A stretch of 64,000 bases of DNA from Clavulina sp. PMI_390 (lineage: Eukaryota > Basidiomycota > Agaricomycetes > Cantharellales > Hydnaceae): NCBI GenBank assembly GCA_015039315.1, contig WIDE01000012.1, positions 363,397 through 427,396 of the forward strand, read 5' to 3'. Under the pieces are notes generated by a model, which had not been told where the DNA came from, made no database searches, and was given only the letters and a program-made list of their open reading frames with translations. The translations under genes were made by a program, and so were the position numbers. Below are positions 10,725-22,890 of this stretch, in pieces; position 1 is the stretch's first letter, and each line of letters starts with the position of its first letter.

Positions 10725-13215
10725 CTACGCTAGTGATGCTAGCACAGGAAGCTGGGCTCCTGCTTCCGGTTTACTCTTGACGCGAGGATACGATACCATG
10801 CTGGATGATTTGAACAGGTTACCAATTTGAATACGCCATTACATGGTGCAACTTACAACGTCTTTGACTCAATATCATCCACGGGTACAGCGGCCGCAAA
10901 CTTGACCGATCGCATAATTGCGAAGAGAATTACCTTCATCCTGCCTCATGGGTTCAGTATTAATCTAACTCTCGGTTTCCCTCGGGAGACGTACTCGAGC
11001 ATAGCAAAACGGAAGCCGATGCATGCTCTAGGTCCAGCCAAGAAAGTAGGAAAAGCCAGTGAGGGGACCTCCATAACGCCTTCAGGTAGCTTTTCTACCT
11101 CTAACCATCGTTCAGGGCGAAACTCCGCAGCATCAGCACCCCATATCGCTGGGTCTGTGTTGATCGTGAGATTTGGAACGTCGATCCTGCACTTTCGAGG
11201 GATTCTACGAGCAGAACAAAGCAATGTCAGGTAGATGCCAATTGGGCAGCCGTAAGGTCCAGAAAACTCACAACAACTCCTTCATCTTTCTGCCGTTCAC
11301 ATCAATGATTTCTTCCCCCAAGGGGATAATGGTGTCCTTGGCAGCCATCCTAACTGTTCCGACGACGGGGGGACTCATACGAAGTGTCTCCCGGACAACC
11401 GCATCGAGATAGGGAAGACTGGATAGCTCATCGTATGTTGGAGTGTCAGTGGAAACATTCAGTACTTCTTTTTGAAGCGCCTCCTGAGATGGTGGGTACT
11501 TGACCATCTGGAATGTCGCCCAGTTAATTGCCGTCCTACCACATAGAACATAATTTTATTGCGTGCGGCTTCATTAACCTGGTGGTGGCAACTTACGCAG
11601 TAGTTTCGTGCCCCGCAAACAAGAAGGTAGACATTTCTGAGGCCGAGCCAATCGGAATAAGAGAAAATCTCCCGGTTGGTCAATAAAAAGCATGCAGACT
11701 TACGCGCTATGAGCTCTTCATCAGATAGTCGCTGCTTCACACCTTGAGCCATATTCGCTTTTACTGCCAACAGCACGCAAGTCCCATCAGCCATGTGCTT
11801 CATCGAAGGGACGGAAGTTAACTGACTTAACAAGGTAAGTATGTCCTTCCCATACGCAGTGTCAACTACTCCAATTGCCTCCAAAGCTTCCATATCGGCT
11901 CTACGTTGTGCAATCATTCGGAGCGAGATACACTTCATCGTTTCCTTTGCGGTTCTCGTTACTTTGCTGCGCTTACTCGGATCCGGCTGGCCATGCCTGT
12001 CAGTTTGCCACGCACAGTGGAGAAGCTATGCGGCACTTACAACATATCGAAGGACGGGAACCATTAGTCGCAAGCCAGCAGTCAGACCCAAGCCACGATT
12101 CTGTTCAAGGTAGTTTTTGAACACTTCAATAAGTTGTTGTTGATCATCGGAAGCTTTCCCTCCCAAATCATTCCCAAACCCTAGTTCATTGTGGTAAGCT
12201 TAACAGAAAACACAGTCCGGTGAACAAAGGGGAAGATTTGACTAACCAGCAGCCATCAGGATATCAAGTGAAGCGGCATTCGTATGTTGTACGAGATCAA
12301 TCGTCATGGGCAATACTGGAGAGCAATTTAACAGCGCCACAATATCGTCACAGAACTGAGCCAGATCAATATACAGTAGGTAACAATGAGAATCTCGAGC
12401 TTATCTCCAATTGGCATTCCAACTTACCTTGAGGGCTCGCTCAAGCATTGTCGGATAGAATTCTTTCATCTGATTGGTACCAAATGCTGGGTTCTGAGGT
12501 GATGTTGGTGCTCATCTTTCATCGAAATAATTAAATCGACCTACGACCACGCGTCGCTGGCGCAAGTGAGTATCACCTTCTGCCACAAGCAGCCCTAGGG
12601 AAACCACCGATTTAGAGATTAACGAGTATCCGTCATTGGTTATGTTAGTATACCTTGCCCTAGGAATGCCCCTAGGAAGCTTCTATCGAGCGGACTCTTT
12701 GGAAAATTGTACGCTTCTTCCACAAGGATATGTCGCAGCGCTCTGGAATCAGCGATAGAGATGCGAGAAACCTTCAGATCATAGTCGAATGAACAAGCAT
12801 GCTACGATGGAGGGCGACGGAGGGCACAAGTGAATCACTCATCAAGATGATTACACTTACTCCAAATATGCTGTTAAAAAAGAACACCCTGCCATACAGA
12901 CTGTGCCACAGCTTCAACGCCTGTCCGGATTCAGCTGCACGAATCTCCGTCAAGTGTCCTTCGGGGAGATGGCCGCCAGAGGGTCGAGGAAGATTTCGAA
13001 GCATCCAGCGTGGTCGAATCATACCATCGTATAGCTATGGTGCCAAAGAGATTGTATGGTGCGATAGCTTAGTCAAATGCCCTTGAGCCAATGAGACGCA
13101 GACCGCGTACAGCTACCAGCTGGCCGAATGAGAAGGCGACCAACATAGCACAAAAGGTCCATTCCACCCGAACCCAGAAAGTATTGTCGTCAGCAGCAAC
13201 AAGGGCATGCTGCAT
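10725..13215 (-). CDS. Cytochrome P450 monooxygenase 1 (lineage I)
   Basis: Membrane-anchored, heme-thiolate monooxygenase of the ER; substrate unknown. It starts MQHALVAADDNTF at 13215, followed by one hydrophobic anchor (CAMLVAFSFGQLV), then a spliced exon with YDGMIRPRWMLRNLPRPSGG, the proline-rich hinge. The I-helix motif FAGHETTA lies near 11605-11625, the K-helix ExxR (RETLRM) near 11385, the PERF-like FRPERWL near 11110, and the heme loop FLAGPRACIGF near 11010-11040. After a last intron the chain ends with PVLASLA and a stop at 10725. Many short introns; each exon I checked joins in frame. It is a close paralogue of the gene at 14680-17160 and shares its N-terminal exon layout. Its promoter side abuts a 1-kb repeated module. 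Exact CYP family not assigned. Confidence 0.85.
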
Positions 13216-13329
13216 ATTGAGCTTAAAGAAACCAAGGGAAGTGCTCGCAAAAAAGATGAGCCAAACAGACGACTGGCACTTAAAATTACACCTTCTCCAG
13301 AAGCTGTGAGGGGTTGTTGTCTGTTGTCT

Positions 13330-14330
13330 GGCGTGGACGTCCCCGACTGAATAGGAGGGTTTTGTAGGTGCTGGGGTTTCGGCGTTCGGGAATAACAATA
13401 GTATTTTTCGGCGATACATGTAGTTTCTCACGATATACTCCTTGCATCACTGATTGGCTGGAGAAACTTTGTGGGGCTGGATATTCCGCTGAACAACGTT
13501 CCTTCGGACAAGTCGGACTCGTGCTTCAACAAGATACACGCCTGTAATGCCAGCGTCGCTGCTGTTTACCGTGCTAAGATGGCCGGTATGTAGGAGCAGG
13601 ATTCAGCCAAACATATAGTAGCACCATAAATTGTAGTTTACATCACTCGCAAAACCTAAGGCTATCCACCAAAGCAACAGCCGTAACTTGCTGGTGGCGA
13701 AGCTTTGATGAGATAATGAGTACATTGGCGGAATATCCCCGGTACTGTATGAGCTACCGTTAGGTGAGATAGTCAGGATCCCTTCTATCAGTGCCTAGAA
13801 TATTTGACCAGTGCTACACGGAGACGACTCGATCTTAGCGTGAAAACGGATGAGGTGGTTTGACAATCCTATGGAGTTCAGTAAGAGTCGATTCCGCGGC
13901 TTTTTAGGCTATACGCTTCCCGCTCTGATGTAGCAAATCGAGCAAGTAGAAGATCGAGAATGAGGGCGTTCATGCGCCAAGTGTGTCTCTAACATGCTGA
14001 TCGATTCCTTGCTCCAGATGGCTCATAGTAGCTCCTTGGTGCCCCTTAAAGTGCTGAAAAATTAGTATCGGTAAGATTTGATGAAGTGAAGTGAGACTCT
14101 TTGATAGTGAGGGATGGAGGTGACATCGTGTTTTTGTGATGTATACATGTACACAAAGTTGAGAGGCGAGAAAGTTGAGGAAGAAACCAAGACCCCAAAG
14201 CAAATCTTCGGGCACTAGAGGTCGAAAAGATGTACGGGCAAATGAGGCATGAGTTCGGTGTTGATCTCAGCTGGTTGGTAGGAAATGTTCAGTCGGGGAC
14301 TGGGCGCTTGCCGCCGCTACCGATGTGAGT
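13330..14330 (+). repeat. 1-kb P450-upstream module, copy 1
   Basis: The sequence from the stretch CCGACTGAATAGGAGGGT near 13345 to CCGCCGCTACCGATG near 14325 recurs in reverse complement at 29840-30846 and, more diverged, in the same orientation at 39330-40325. Shared landmarks include TGTTTACCGTG, CTCGCAAAACCTAAGG, ACTTGCTGGTGGC, CATGCTGATCGATTCCTTGCTCCAG and TACATGTACA. No open frame is conserved between copies, so it looks non-coding. It sits directly upstream of P450-1. It could be a copied promoter/UTR block or a non-autonomous element; no terminal repeats were seen. Confidence 0.7.
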
Positions 14331-14679
14331 TGAGGAGCGTCAAGGGCGCGAGTTTGTCCACATGCTGCATCGGATTTGCAGTCCCCCACGAATCCGGAAA
14401 TCCATAGATGATGTAAGCAAAGGCGGGATCTGCACGACCGAGGTCAGATTTATAACGGAACATTTTTGTGCAACAGACTTCTCACTACACTGGCGATTAG
14501 GACGACCAATGCAACCACACTTTCTGACACATAGGGATACCACCGTATGGTAACTAACAACCGGAGGCCTGAAAGATAGCAGTTCATACATACTATTGAA
14601 TAAATTTACCAAAACATGCCTCGTCTCCCGCAAATAAGAGTGTCTCCGAATTAGACGGTTTGAACTGATGAGCATGCTC
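14331..14679. other. Intergenic, P450-2 3' flank
   Basis: Contains a stretch (14350-14430) similar to 17340-17420 upstream of P450-2, and a 3' flank similar to that of P450-1. No gene was seen. Confidence 0.4.
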
Positions 14680-17160
14680 CTATGCTAGTGAAGCCAGCAC
14701 AGGGAGCTGAGCCCCTGCTCCCGGCTTACTCTTGACACGAGGATAAGAAACAATACTAGATGAATGTAACAGGTAAACGAACTGCATAGACCAATACATC
14801 GGGCGACTCACAATGTTTTGGACTCAATATCATCCACAGGTACAGCGGCCGCAAACTTGACCGATCGCATGATCGCAAAGAGAATTACCTTCATCCTGCT
14901 CCATGGGTTCAGTATCAATTCAACTCTCGGTTTTCCTGGGGAGACGTACTCGAGCATAGCAAAACGGAAACCAATGCACGCTCTTGGCCCAACCAAGAAA
15001 GTGGGGTAAGCCAATGAGGGAACCTCCATAACACCTTCAGGTAGCTTGTCTACATTTAACCATCGTTCAGGGCGGAACTCCGCGGCATCAGCGCCCCATA
15101 TTGCCGGATCCGTGTTGATCGTGAGGTTTGGAACATCAATTCTACACTTCCGGGGGATCCTGTAAGCAGAATGAGGCAACCTCAGGCGGATGTCATTCAA
15201 GCAAGCGCCGGGAAACACCTCACAATAATTCCTTGATCTTCCTCCCATTCACATCAATAATCTCTTCTCCCAATGGAACAATGGTGTCTTCAGTAGCGAT
15301 CTTGACTGTTCCGACTACCGAAGGACTCATACGAAGTGTCTCCCGGACAACCGCATCGAGATAGGGAAGACTGGATAGCTCATCATATGTTGGAGTGTCG
15401 GTGAGAACATGCAGAGCCTCGTTTCGGAGCGCCTCCTGAGAAGGGGGATACTTGATCATGTGGAATATGGCCCAGTTGATTGCCGTTCTACCAAAGGGAA
15501 CATAAATCCAAGGGAATCCGATATCATTGAGTCGGTAATAATGACTCACGCAGTGGTTTCGTGTCCAGCAAATAAGAAAGTTGACATCTCTGGGATCACC
15601 AATATGCGGATAAGTATAAGTGAAGATTATTCAGTGAGCCAACGATGGGAGGCAGAATGCAGGCCCTTACGCGCAACGAGCTCGTCATCAGATAACCTTT
15701 GATTGATGCCTTGAGCCATGTTTGCTTTCACTATGGACAACGCGCAAGCCGATGAGATTGATATATAATCAGGTGAATGTGCACTCACTCAACAACGTGA
15801 GAATGTCCTTTCCCTGAGCCGCGTCCGCTGCTCCAGCTACCTGGACAGCTTCCATTTCTAATCTGCGCTTAGCAATCATTCGGAGTGAAATACGTTTCAT
15901 CGTTTCTCTTGCGTCCCTCGTTACCCTTGTGCGCTTGCTCCAATCCGGCTGACCACGATTCTGAGTGAACTAGTCTCATGCAACATAGAGGCGACGCGCG
16001 GGACTTACGACATATTGCAGGATGGGGACCAGTAATCTTAGTCCAGCAACCAGATCTAGCGCACGATTTTGCTCGAGGTAGTTTTTGAATACTTCAATTA
16101 GTTCTTTTTGCTCAGTAGCGGCCTTCCCGCCTAAATCGTCGCCGAATCCTAATCCATCGTCCATTGAATCGGAGGTTTAGGGGGTATTATAGTGATAGGA
16201 GATTCCTGACTTACCAGCAGCCATCAGAATGTCAAGTGAAGCAGTATTGGTGTGCTTGACGAGATCGATTGTCATGGGCATGATTGGAGAGTGATTCAGT
16301 AACTCCACTGTTTCGTCGCGGAACTATGAGCGCAAACGCAGGAATGTCATGGTGAGCCTAAAGAGCTTTATATAACTGGTATCCTGGGTTACCTTCAGAG
16401 CTCGTTCCAGCATCGTGGGATAGAATTCCCTCATCTGGTTGGCACCAAACGCTGGGTTCTGAGGTGAGGTAGACCATAATTTATGAATGAGAATTAATGA
16501 AGCAGTAACCCGGGATAACGTACGACCACACGTCGTTGACGCTTGTGAGTATCCCCCTCCACTGCCAGCAATCCTAAACGAACCATTGAGTTAGAAGTGT
16601 TTGACGTCGGTTACTTGACATATTCGAATACCTGGGCCCAAGAACGCCCCTAGAAAGTTCTGATCAAGCCGGCTCTTTGGGAAGTTGTATGTTTCCTCCA
16701 AAAGGATGTATCGTAGTGCTCGGGTATCAGTGATAGAGACACGGGGTAACTTCGAGTAGGACATCAGTCTTATCGAAAGCGGTCTAGATGGACAATCAGG
16801 CTTATCCCACTTACCCCAAATATGCCATTGAGGAAGAAGACTCTGCCATGTAGATTATGCCACAGTTTCAATGCCTGCCCTGATTCAGCGTCGCGAATCA
16901 TTGCGAAGTGACCTCCAAGGATACTACCTCCAGACGGTCGAGGTAGGTAGCGTAGCATCCTGCCTGGTCGAATAATGCCATCATATAGCTAGAGGGCCAA
17001 AGAGAATGCGCGCTCAGTCAAACGCGCTTGGGCCAGGAGGACACAGGTCGCCTACAGCTTTCAGCTGGCTGAGTGAAAAGACTATCAAGACTGCAAAAAT
17101 CGTCCATTTCACCCGAACCCCAAAAGTACTGTCGTCAGGAGAAACAGGGGCATGTTGCAT
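14680..17160 (-). CDS. Cytochrome P450 monooxygenase 2 (lineage I)
   Basis: Tandem paralogue of P450-1. It starts MQHAPVSPDDSTF at 17160, with a hydrophobic anchor (WTIFAVLIVFSLSQL) and then YDGIIRPGRMLRYLPRPSGG. The AGxET region near 15560 reads FAGHETTA, the K-helix RETLRM lies near 15340, FRPERWL near 15070, and the heme loop FLVGPRACIGF near 14970-15000. The last exon ends PVLASLA with a stop at 14680-14682. Compared with P450-1 the heme loop has Val for Ala, and the segment after the hinge has an extra Gly-Ser-Ile-Leu stretch. No stop or frameshift was seen in the exons traced. The likely reaction is O2- and NADPH-dependent oxidation with the cellular P450 reductase; substrate unknown. 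A 13-base tandem repeat lies just upstream at 17201-17245. Confidence 0.85.
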
Positions 17161-17845
17161 GTTGGGCTCAAACAATCCAAGAGAAACTGTTCGTGAGAAA
17201 ACGAGCCGCGTAGACGAGCCGCGTAGACGAGCCGCGTAGACGAGCTGTGCTCAGAAGAAGACCTCCAGCAGCTGTGGGGGATTGTTGTATGTTATCTGGC
17301 GTGGACGTGCGAGTAGAGGAGTGTTGAGGGTGAGAGTCATCCACATGCCGTTGCAGGATTTGCAGGCGCCCACGAGTTCGAGATCCATAGCTGATGTAAG
17401 CGAAGGAGACGCAACTTTGGATTATTACGTAACATGCAAGGCTGAGTTTTGCACTGACTCATTCACTTGAAACTAAATTCAGCATCAAGCTTCATGGGAG
17501 GGATGTTCACATCGGTGTAGTGATTCACCTCGTTCATATTTGAGCCAACACAACATGCGAAAGTCGCCCTCAAACGTCAAGCGCAGGCTGACCCGTCGCT
17601 AGATATAGTTTGGTTCATGAACCGTTCAATAGTTCGATGACAGTAGAATGAGCACATAAGGTACAGTCAATCGTATCTCATTAGTGAACTAATCACAATG
17701 TGCATTCACATACTCAGTAGACTGAGCTTCGTTACTGTCCTCCTGTCCATTAATCTCCCTGTCCAGATAAATCGAGGTGCTAATGAAAGACGATGTATCC
17801 CAACAACGTCACCAAAATGGGCTATCTTCTTTAATCCCTCGTGGC
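17161..17845. other. Intergenic, P450-2 promoter and P450-3 3' flank
   Basis: Holds the tandem repeat at 17201-17245 and a copy of a flank sequence also found at 14350-14430. No coding potential was recognised from about 17460 to 17845. Confidence 0.4.
17201..17245. repeat. 13-base tandem repeat, 3.5 units
   Basis: The unit ACGAGCCGCGTAG is repeated three times perfectly and then starts a fourth time (ACGAGC). It lies about 40 bases upstream of the P450-2 start codon, in the probable promoter or 5' UTR. The matching stretch upstream of P450-1 lacks it. Confidence 0.9.
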
Positions 17846-20346
17846 TTATTGTAGAGCACTGATTAGCACAGGAAGCTGTGCACCTTTGCTCTTGTCACTC
17901 CTCAGTTGCGGGTACGTGAAAATGCTGAAAAAAAAGGGGGAGGGAGGGGTTAACAACTGACAGAATTGTCCTCGAGCTGGAGCCAGTTAAATTGGGGTGT
18001 GACGCACAAAAAACCGGCAACAATATCCTCAGCTGGAACGGCAGGCTCGAATCTGACCGAGCGTAGGAGCGTGAAGAGTATGATCTTCATCCTGGAATAA
18101 TTAGCACCCAGGAGGAGTGATACTGATCAGACGAGATTACAGGGGATGTTGAATCGGAACCACGCACTCAATCAGTGTCAGCCGGAAACCTATACACGCC
18201 CGTGGCCCCACCAAGAAAGTCGGACTTGCCATCGATGGCAGTTCTAGTACACCTTCTGGTAGTTTGTCTTCCAACCATCGTTCTGGTCGGAACTCGGCCG
18301 CGTCAGGGCCCCAAACGGATTGGTCCTGATTGATTGTGGTGATGGGTACGTCGATGTGTGTATGGCGTGGGATGCTAAATATCAGAGGTCATGGGTCAAA
18401 AAGTATATGGAGGTGTAGTACAGCGAGAAGAGTAATTCCGTACAACAGCTCGTTCCTCTTGAAACCATCTTTACCTACGATTGGCTCATTCAGTGGTATG
18501 ATCGAGTCCTCTAGAGCAACTCTTGTTGTTCCAATTGTTGGGGAATATACCCGGAGCGTTTCTCTTACCACTGCATCGAGATATCTTAGGCCGTGCAGCT
18601 CGTCGTATGATGGTGACTCGGTAGGGAAAGCGAGAACCTCGGTGCGCAACTTGTCCTGGACGTATGGGTGCTTTAGCATACCATAAACACACCAGTCCAA
18701 GGCGGTCCTAGAGCCATAAAGTTAGTCAGGACTGAACAGTATGACGAGAATGAAGAAACTCCCACGCCGTCGTTTCATTTCCAGCTAAGAGGAAAGTCGA
18801 AATTTCTATGAAGGGTAGGTGATGAGCGATGGAATGAACAGATGATAGTCGACGTACGAGCAGCTACTTCGGCGTCACTCAGCTTCTGTGAGGTATTAAG
18901 ACCGTCCTCCATATTCGCCTTCACTGTATGGAAGGAGTAGCCTTAGTGAACCGCGACCGCACTGCAGCAATATTTATACTGACCAAGAAGAGCCAAGAGA
19001 TCCCGCCCAGCGATGTTCACGCCCTTAGCGTCAGCATGGCCTTCCGCCGTAGCAGCGTTCTTCTTGTCCTGGACAATGTCTCTCCCAATTCGCTGCATGG
19101 TCTCGAGTGCCCGCCTTCTCGACTTGTCACTTTCCGAGAAGTCTGGCTGTAATTAATATGCCCGTCAGGCTCAATTGACCCACAAAGAGAGAGAGACTCG
19201 CAAGTAGGTCGAACAACGGGAAAAATCTCCTGAGCAATACGTTCCAGTTGAATTTTTGGTTGTTGGCAAAGAAATGATTGAATGCCTTGACGAGCTCGTT
19301 CTGATCGCCGTGCTCGATGGCCCCAATATCATAACCGAAACCTTTGGAATGATATCGTAAGTCAGGAGAAGCTAGGAGAAGCTACTGAATGGCACTCACC
19401 AGCTGCGCCAATGATATCCAGGGTGACGCCAGCCATATGCCTGACCAGGTTTAACGGTGTCGGCTGCACAGGTGATTCTGCGACCAGCTTGAGAGTAGCA
19501 TTCCGGAACTGTAGGGAGAAGAGGACGACAAGGAGGCTGGATGAGTACCACACCAAAATTACTTTGTGACAGCTTTCATACCTGATGAGCTTTCTCAAGC
19601 AGAATCGGATACATCGCTTTGATATTGGCCGGCCCAAATGCGGGGTTCTTCCCAAATGAGATATGTAAGATTCGCCCCACAGGAAAGAGTTTGGGGTAAA
19701 TGTGCTCACCATGACTTTTCGCTGACGAGCATGATCGGCACCTTCAACAACAATGAGACCTGTGAGGTAGATGTGTGCATGGTATCGTTAGTGGGCCCAA
19801 GATAACCCTTTGGGGTCTCAACATACTCACCTTCGCCCAGGATTCCACCCAGGAACTTTCGGCCGAAAGGAGATTTCGGAAACTTATACGCATTTTGTAC
19901 GAGGATATACTGCATAGCTCGTTTATCCGATATCGAGACTCTTGGTAACTGTCGAAGAGCAGCTCAGTGGTCAGCTTGAGAGGAGGCCAGAAAGAATAAC
20001 CTGTGACTCACCGAGAAGAAGCCTCGCCAAAGCACGACTGGACCATACTGATTGTGCCACTTTTTCTGGGACATTCCAGGGGAATTTTGTCTCAAAGTCG
20101 GATTATTGCCTGTCCAGAGGCTGTCTGACGGTGGTCCCGGGAGATTGCGGATATGCCACCATGGTCGAAATACCGTGCTATAAAGCTAATACAGACAGGA
20201 AGATGGTCAGATATGCGAGACGCGAGGGAGACGTTTGGGTAGCGTACGCTCTTTAATTGGATCAGCACGAAAGTGCCAAACGCGAGGCCAACGGTCAAGA
20301 GTAAGCGGGTCCAGCCTCCTTCGGAATCCCCAGCTAGATTCATCAT
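17846..20346 (-). CDS. Cytochrome P450 monooxygenase 3 (lineage II)
   Basis: P450 of the same lineage as P450-4 and P450-5. The start MMNLAGDSEGG at 20346 precedes a hydrophobic anchor (LLLTVGLAFGTFVLIQL). The next exon has a PWWHIRNLPGPPSD hinge. The I-helix motif LLAGNETTA lies near 18770-18795, the K-helix RETLRV near 18560, FRPERWL near 18285, and the heme loop FLVGPRACIGF near 18190-18215. The last exon (QLPVLISALQ, stop at 17846) follows an intron ending in a T-run plus CAG. This copy points opposite to P450-4 and P450-5 and lies next to the VDAC gene. It differs from the P450-4/5 sequences at many positions, so it is the older branch of the set. Substrate not known; no disabling change seen. 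Confidence 0.83.
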
Positions 20347-21004
20347 ATAGGCCAGCTCCTTGTAATATCTATCAAGGGAGCACAGCACAAGACACCGATA
20401 ATGCTGATGAAAGATGATACTGCGAGTCTCTATTGCTGTTTAAGCAGAACACGACTTTTGCTCTTGACAGGTACGAGATCAGCTCTGGATGCGTGTCAGG
20501 ACGTAATGGGGCAAACGAGACAGGCTTAGTCGGGCCCAAGGATCCGCACTGAGAAGTTGGGGAAAGGCGCGCATTCATTGATTCAATGACTCAAGTTCGT
20601 TGCCATTCAGGAGTGCCACATTCTTCTCGTCATTAGGATTTGCGTCACGCCCCAAGGAGACACCGGTACCGCAGCGCCCCATGTCCGAAAGATGAAGTCA
20701 ATAGAAATGGAGGGCCAAAGAGTTGGAAGAGCCACCTTACCTGAGCATAATAATTGACCTATAAGAGGATCCTCACTTAGCTGACTGAGAGAATCAAACA
20801 AGCCGTGTTAAGCCGGGATATGATGGAAAAATGCTTTGGTATTTGATTATTGAACGTGGATAACGTGCGTGTGATGACGACGACGACGAATGGTAAAAAG
20901 CAAGGCAAAGGAGAACGTGCAAGCGCGATGTATCATACATACAACCATACGGACGATGATAGAATAGGACACATCTATAGCGATGCTTCTTTTCCTTTTC
21001 TTGT
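20347..21004. other. Intergenic, P450-3 promoter and VDAC 3' flank
   Basis: No supported gene. Several overlapping frames near 20800-21130 are shadows of the VDAC 3' end and its UTR. Confidence 0.45.
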
Positions 21005-22511
21005 TTACCCCTCGAAGACGAAGGAAGCGCCAACCTTGTGGGCGGCGGCGCCAGTGGCGGTGGTGTCGTTGAGGCGCTGGGTGTCGAGGGCAAGGCCGAA
21101 GGTGGCCTTGACGCCAGGCCTGCAGTGAAGGAAATAACATGAGATTAGTCGTTCAATAAGATGATGGCAAGTTCACTGCATACCTCAGGGCTTGGGTGTA
21201 GCCAAGGACGAGCAGACCAGCGTTGTTGATCTTGGCCTTGACGAAAGCAGCAGAGTCAAGGTAACTAGTATGGATCAATGCGGGGAATTGTTAGTTACTG
21301 GTGTTTCAAGAGAACCACAAAAAGCAGCGAAGACTTACGCCTTGGCACCGACTTCCAGGGTCACACCACCAGCGGTAGCCTTGGTGTCATAGATGGCCTT
21401 GGCACCAGCCTCAACGTCAGAGGAGACGCGGTGGTAGTACGAAGCGCTGAAGATGGAGGCGTTGCCGAGGCTGTGGAGGGTAACAGCGTACTCGGGGGCG
21501 CTGTAGCCAAGAGCAGCAGCGTACTTGGTGATGACACCCCTCTGGACGTCGAACGAGGACTCGGCACCGAGCAGGAAGCCGTCACGACCGACGACACCAT
21601 CAGCGGTCACAGTGGGACCCTGTGGTTTTGTCGAATTTGATTTTGTTGTTGGGGATGAGGACCACAGGGATGTGGGGACAACAGACAAGGTGCCAGAAAT
21701 TAGAAAACCCGTTGAAAAGCCGGATCATCGCCATCGAGATGATAGCCGGCACGAAGCCCATTGGGGTTGGCAGGCAACAATACGGTGATGGCGGAGAGAG
21801 GATAAAAAAATACGCAGCGTTGGGAAAGGAATAGCCAAGTAGGTCCGGCACGAACGTGACCAAGGCAGCGTGGGAAATGCGAAGCAATGACGCGAGCTGC
21901 CAGTCAGAATTCGAAAAGTTGACGGGGGGTCGTTAAGGAACGCACCTTGAAAACGTCGAGGAAGGCACGGGTGTGCAGGCCAGGCTGCTTGTAGACAGCA
22001 TTGAGCACGGCGCTCGCGCTCTTGGGGCCCTTCTCAGGCAGCAGAACGCTGGAGAGGTCGAGCTTGAGGCCCTTGGCGAACTGGTTCTCGAGCTCGAGCT
22101 GGGTGCGGAGAGCATTGCTGGTGGTCCAGACCTGGGTAGCAGTGATGCCCTTCTTGGGGTCGGCGTACTTGGCCTCAATGTCACCAGCAATGGCAGACGA
22201 GCGCGAGTCGCGGTTTCCGGCAACACGGAAGGTGACACCGCTGGGGGTCTTGGTCTTCACCTCAAGGGCAGTGCCAAAGATGGGGAAGTCCTTGGACAAG
22301 AGGTCGTTGGAGCTCTTGCCGAGATCCTGTTAACATATGCCCAACATTGCCGCGAACAACGAAGGACGACGCGTCAAGAGAAAAAGTTGCCACGTTAGCC
22401 AAAACTCTCAAAATTTTGTACTTTTCTCGCAGGTAGGGCATAGAGCAAATGCTAATGAAGTACGAAGAGACTTGCCTTCCAGTTTGGTGGGACGGGTTGA
22501 GGGAGAGACAT
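21005..22511 (-). CDS. POR1: Mitochondrial outer-membrane porin (VDAC)
   Basis: Voltage-dependent anion channel, a 19-strand beta barrel that passes ATP, ADP and other metabolites across the outer mitochondrial membrane. The first exon encodes MSLPQPVPPNWK (start 22511) and joins DLGKSSNDLLSKDFP, the family's N-terminal helix. Then follow KTKTPSGVTF and strand-like segments in about five exons, ending LVLGYTQALRPG and VGASFVFEG before the stop at 21005. The total is about 290 residues, normal for the family. There is no cleavable presequence, as expected. The first intron begins AAG|GCAAGT, a GC donor with otherwise perfect consensus. Codon choice is strongly C-ending (GCC, AAG, GGC), as in highly expressed fungal genes and unlike the P450 neighbours. 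It looks like a conserved resident between accessory arrays. Confidence 0.93.
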
Positions 22512-22890
22512 TTTTGGTGTTGTCGTCGTTGGGTTCGAGAGACGGTGGGGAACAGAATTTGGATGCCGTCGGTGCCGGATTATGCCGGGCCCAGCTCCGT
22601 CACGTGTTGCCCTCCCGTTTTCAGCAGCATCCACTGCTCAAGTTGAATGGAACAGATAATGGGTTAAGCATAGAAAAAGTCAGGAGATATTCTTTAATAG
22701 TACAAGAAGGAAGGATAATAGCCGCAAGGTACGTGGAACAGAGATATTCGTGTTTTGTGATGAGGAGAGCCCTCTCACTCGTCAAGATGAAAGAAATAAG
22801 GGTGAAAAGATGAATATGTGGTACTTTGAAGGATTCATCAAGCGTAATCGTGGGCGTAAGATGTCGCTTGGCTTGCTGGGACTCATCAAA
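22512..22890. other. Intergenic, VDAC promoter
   Basis: The 379 bases between the VDAC start and the 3' end of the upstream RBR gene on the same strand must hold the VDAC promoter. No clear TATA box was found. Confidence 0.45.
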
